This document shows, piece after piece, positions 7,796-8,630 of a stretch of 8,630 nt of DNA (its first letter is position 1; each line of letters opens with the position of its first letter). This DNA comes from Candidatus Coatesiibacteriota bacterium. GTDB taxonomy: Bacteria; Oederibacteriota; CAKKQC01. The notes below the pieces were generated by a model. It was not told the origin of the DNA, searched no databases, and saw nothing but the letters and a program-made list of their open reading frames with translations. The position numbers and the translations under genes were made by a program. The stretch covers positions 1-8,630 of the forward strand of contig JAHFSL010000071.1 of assembly GCA_023265785.1 (NCBI GenBank), written 5' to 3'.

Positions 7796-8022
7796 CGCAA
7801 TTTCTTCAGGCCGGCCTCGCGCTTGACGGATGCCCACGAATGGAAACCTTTGGCACCGTGTCGGGCGGCCACAAGGTCCTGGGCATCGAACAAGTCCTCA
7901 AGCTTTTCCCGAAGGGCAGACTCCACGACGAAGTTCTTGCGCAATCCATTCAGGCGGCAGGCCTCATCGAGCGCTTTGAGGAGCGGTGAAGGGAGGCGGG
8001 TGGCGAACGCCGATGACTTCAT
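7792..8022 (-). CDS. RHH/CopG-like antitoxin
   Basis: This 76-residue protein precedes the RelE-like toxin and overlaps it by 4 bases, the standard antitoxin-toxin layout. Residues about 5-45 (FATRLPSPLLKALDEACRLN, then NFVVESALREKLEDL) resemble a ribbon-helix-helix DNA-binding domain: a short strand RLP, then two helices with the SALRE-type second helix. The C-terminal part, ending FHSWASVKREAGLKKLR, resembles the toxin-binding tails of RelB-like antitoxins. An in-frame TAG lies directly before the ATG, so the start is certain to be at or after 8022. No Shine-Dalgarno is visible. An inverted repeat 5 bases upstream is a likely binding site for its own repression. Confidence 0.8.
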   Translation of the reverse strand: MKSSAFATRLPSPLLKALDEACRLNGLRKNFVVESALREKLEDLFDAQDLVAARHGAKGFHSWASVKREAGLKKLR

Positions 8023-8027
8023 CTATT

Positions 8028-8045
8028 TAGATCTTACTTGATCTA
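8028..8045. promoter_or_regulatory. Candidate operator of the toxin-antitoxin pair
   Basis: TAGATC (8028-8033) and GATCTA (8040-8045) form a perfect inverted repeat around a 6-base spacer, just upstream of the antitoxin gene. RHH antitoxins commonly repress their own promoter through such palindromes. On the minus strand it contains TAAGAT (8036-8031), a possible -10 box 8 bases before the antitoxin ATG. Its right arm also overlaps the -35 box of the divergent esterase gene. Confidence 0.5.
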
Positions 8046-8066
8046 GAAGACGGGCGCCAGTAGAAT
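8038..8066 (+). promoter_or_regulatory. Promoter of the esterase-like gene, probably leaderless
   Basis: TTGATC (8038-8043), a 17-base spacer and TAGAAT (8061-8066) match the sigma-70 consensus at 4 of 6 and 5 of 6 positions with ideal spacing. The -10 box ends 6 bases before the ATG at 8073, so transcription would begin at or next to the start codon. No Shine-Dalgarno lies between. Together these indicate a leaderless mRNA, as is known for TANNNT promoters placed close to start codons in several bacterial groups. Confidence 0.6.
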
Positions 8067-8072
8067 GCAGCC

Positions 8073-8630
8073 ATGGCCGTGATCCGGCGCCTCTCCTTTT
8101 TGGACACCATCGAGGCGTGGCGGTCGTCGTGGCGGCCGGATTGCGCGTTCCACGGCCGGACGGCAGGGGACTTTCGGAAGTGGAGGAAGGCCTTCTCGCG
8201 CCACTACACGGCGATGATGGGCGAATGGCCGCGGCGCGCCGGTCCGGCGGTCAAGGTCCTGCGGCGGTGGACAAAGCCGGGATACCGGCTCGAGAAGATC
8301 GTCTACACGTCCAGCCCCCATGTCCATGTCCCTGCTTACCGACTCACCCCCGCTTGGCTCAAAGTTGGCCAGCAAGTGCCAGGCATTCTGGCGGCTCATG
8401 GGCATGGCGCCGGCAAAGCAGACATCAGCGGGATGCCGCTCCCCAAGACCACCCGCAACCACCTGGCATTTGTGCAGGCCCACAACTACGACTACGCGGT
8501 GCAGGCGGCCCGGCATGGCTATGTGGTGATTGCGCCGGACTGGATTCCCTTCGGAGAACGAGCGCTGCCACCGGACTACATCCGCACCTGGCGGGACGCC
8601 TGCGATGTGGCGTCCATGGCGTCCTTGTAC
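8073..8630 (+). CDS. Alpha/beta-hydrolase, esterase-like (dienelactone hydrolase / acetyl xylan esterase type), N-terminal part
   Basis: The frame is open for 186 codons from the ATG at 8073 to the window end; the rest is missing. An in-frame TAG at 8061 means the start cannot lie further upstream. Residues 1-65 are rich in Trp and Arg and show no signal peptide, so a cytoplasmic location is likely. Then follow strands typical of the alpha/beta-hydrolase fold: YRLEKIVYTS (71-80), VPAYRLTPAWL, QQVPGILAAHGHGAGK (100-115), where HGHG is the expected oxyanion-hole strand end, and YAVQAARHGYVVIAPDWIPFGER (141-163). This spacing resembles large dienelactone-hydrolase/acetyl-xylan-esterase-like proteins. 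The nucleophile Ser, the acid and the catalytic His lie beyond the window, so activity is unproven. No recognised link to the chaperone genes. Confidence 0.75.
   Translation, partial: MAVIRRLSFLDTIEAWRSSWRPDCAFHGRTAGDFRKWRKAFSRHYTAMMGEWPRRAGPAVKVLRRWTKPGYRLEKIVYTSSPHVHVPAYRLTPAWLKVGQQVPGILAAHGHGAGKADISGMPLPKTTRNHLAFVQAHNYDYAVQAARHGYVVIAPDWIPFGERALPPDYIRTWRDACDVASMASLY

Noticed and set aside
7472..8041. A 189-codon plus-strand frame across the thiL end and the toxin-antitoxin genes
   Set aside because: It is antisense to two recognisable genes, overlaps thiL in another frame, and its translation matches nothing I recognise.
8043..8516. A 157-codon minus-strand frame opposite the esterase-like gene
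   Set aside because: The plus-strand frame shows hydrolase motifs and a good promoter; the minus frame has neither domain nor ribosome-binding site.

Overview
The window is GC-rich (most genes look to be in the mid-60s % G+C) and carries one gene-dense plus-strand block of bacterial protein-folding genes, flanked by metabolic genes and a small toxin-antitoxin pair. Strong Shine-Dalgarno sites, the single-copy GroES/GroEL pair, the DnaK motifs and a ThiL kinase all indicate a bacterium. I cannot name the phylum; the DnaK/GroEL style and the large esterase-like protein would fit an environmental Gram-negative lineage (for example the PVC group or its neighbours), but that is a weak guess.

Layout: (1) 1-579, the 3' end of a xylulokinase-type FGGY sugar kinase. 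(2) 580-789, a 210-base control region whose first ~85 bases are sharply AT-rich and full of small inverted repeats, followed by a leader with short hairpins and a strong ribosome-binding site. (3) 790-6520, groES, groEL, grpE, dnaK and dnaJ in one direction with gaps of 10 to about 60 bases, so both major ATP-driven chaperone machines sit in what is probably one transcription unit. (4) 6517-7524, thiL (thiamine-monophosphate kinase), starting inside the dnaJ stop codon (GTGA overlap). (5) 7535-8022 on the minus strand, a RelE/ParE-type toxin and its RHH-like antitoxin with the usual antitoxin-first order and an ATGA overlap; it converges on thiL with only 10 bases between stops. (6) 8023-8072, a 50-base divergent intergenic region. 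(7) 8073 to the window end, the first 186 codons of a large alpha/beta-hydrolase (esterase-like) protein.

How they work together: GroES caps GroEL for encapsulated folding; DnaJ delivers clients to DnaK and stimulates ATP hydrolysis, and GrpE exchanges the nucleotide. The cluster has neither hrcA nor a CIRCE operator, so heat-shock control, if present, must use another mechanism. The best candidates are the inverted repeats and hairpins at 577-638 and 696-765, and a 12-bp hairpin between groEL and grpE that buries a Shine-Dalgarno-like sequence.

The most interesting small-scale structure is at 8023-8072: a good promoter (TTGATC, 17 bases, TAGAAT) points at the esterase gene with its predicted start point on the ATG itself, implying a leaderless mRNA. 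An 18-base inverted repeat in front of the antitoxin gene overlaps its -35 box, so the antitoxin could also control the esterase. No clearly novel multi-gene system is visible; most of the window is conserved core genome.
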